A stretch of 5,870 nt of DNA from Bacteroidota bacterium (GTDB taxonomy: Bacteria; Bacteroidota; Bacteroidia; Bacteroidales; 4484-276): the NCBI GenBank assembly GCA_013203545.1, contig JABMQA010001357.1, positions 1 to 5,870 of the forward strand. The letters are read 5' to 3'. Of this stretch, positions 5,795 through 5,870 are shown piece by piece (the first letter of the stretch is position 1; each line of letters begins with the position of its first letter). The translations under genes and the position numbers were made by a program. The notes beneath the pieces were generated by a model. It ran no database searches, had not been told where the DNA came from, and saw nothing but the letters and a program-made list of their open reading frames with translations.

Positions 5795-5870
5795 ATAAAG
5801 TTATATATTAAAGGTGGAAAAGTATTTTTACCAGATAATAGAACATTATATAAAACGCTAGTCATTGAGG
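5795..5870 (+). CDS. Probable N-acetylglucosamine-6-phosphate deacetylase (NagA-like amidohydrolase), N-terminal 25 codons only
   Basis: The frame reads (I/M)KLYIKGGKVFLPDN and continues RTLYKTLVIE to the window edge. A start of 'IKGGKVF-P' followed by 'LVIE' is the usual first beta strands of NagA and related metal-dependent amidohydrolases. The metal-binding H-x-H motif would come later and is outside the window. NagA removes acetate from GlcNAc-6-phosphate in the cytoplasm, giving glucosamine-6-phosphate. That is exactly the next step after the epimerase and kinase encoded upstream, so context raises an otherwise short match. The gene lies 95 nt after the kinase. The start triplet is ATA, eight bases after AGGAGG, which is very unusual. 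A sequence error or a G-to-A change in an ATG is possible. Another amidohydrolase (dihydroorotase-like or similar) cannot be excluded on 25 residues. Confidence 0.6.
   Translation, partial: MKLYIKGGKVFLPDNRTLYKTLVIE

Noticed and set aside
5773..5811. Short ATG-ATG ORF of 12 codons overlapping the AGGAGG before the last gene
   Set aside because: It has no ribosome binding site of its own, and the AGGAGG lies inside it. The AGGAGG is better explained as serving the NagA-like frame.

Overview
The window is one AT-rich sugar-uptake and catabolism operon, read entirely on the + strand, with the tail of an apparent insertion element at its left edge. In order it holds: a hairpin-rich, visibly more GC-rich stretch (about 1-118) that looks like the right end of an IS200/IS605-type (tnpB-associated) element; a short leader with a candidate promoter; an extracellular sugar-binding protein (232-1482); a strong 15-bp stem-loop (1493-1528); two CUT1-type ABC permeases (1572-2483 and 2501-3367); an AGE/renin-binding-protein-type N-acylglucosamine 2-epimerase (3383-4585); a 151-nt gap with a stem-loop and an 8-nt tandem repeat; a ROK-family sugar kinase (4737-5699); and the first 25 codons of a probable NagA-like amidohydrolase running off the right edge (5795-5870).

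The genes read as one pathway. An N-acetylated amino sugar, or an oligosaccharide containing one, is captured outside the membrane and imported by the binding protein and permeases. The epimerase interconverts ManNAc and GlcNAc, the ROK kinase phosphorylates the sugar at O6, and the NagA-like enzyme deacetylates GlcNAc-6-phosphate towards glycolysis. Using an AGE-type epimerase, which acts on the free sugar, suggests that epimerisation precedes phosphorylation, as in the NanE-II/RokA-type sialic-acid route known from Bacteroides. The classic NanE route instead works on ManNAc-6-P. No sialate lyase, deaminase, regulator or transporter ATPase is visible. CUT1 systems often borrow a shared MsmX/UgpC-type ATPase encoded elsewhere. 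The exact sugar is inference.

The organism is an AT-rich bacterium with strong purine-rich ribosome binding sites (AAGGAGG, GAGGTGA, AGGAGG), as in Bacillota or Thermotogota. The binding protein has a signal-peptidase-I-type leader without a convincing lipobox. This leans weakly towards a diderm such as Halanaerobiales, Thermotogota or Spirochaetota rather than a typical monoderm Firmicute, but lineage cannot be fixed from the sequence alone.

Four points deserve a second look. The last gene has a well-placed AGGAGG but only an AUA triplet at the start position. The ROK kinase has lost nearly all of the family's zinc and His/Glu sugar-site motif. A probable IS200/IS605 right end sits directly against the operon leader. 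The gap before the kinase carries unexplained repeat and stem-loop structure. I see no convincing evidence of a wholly new system; this is a known type of catabolic cassette with some unusual details.
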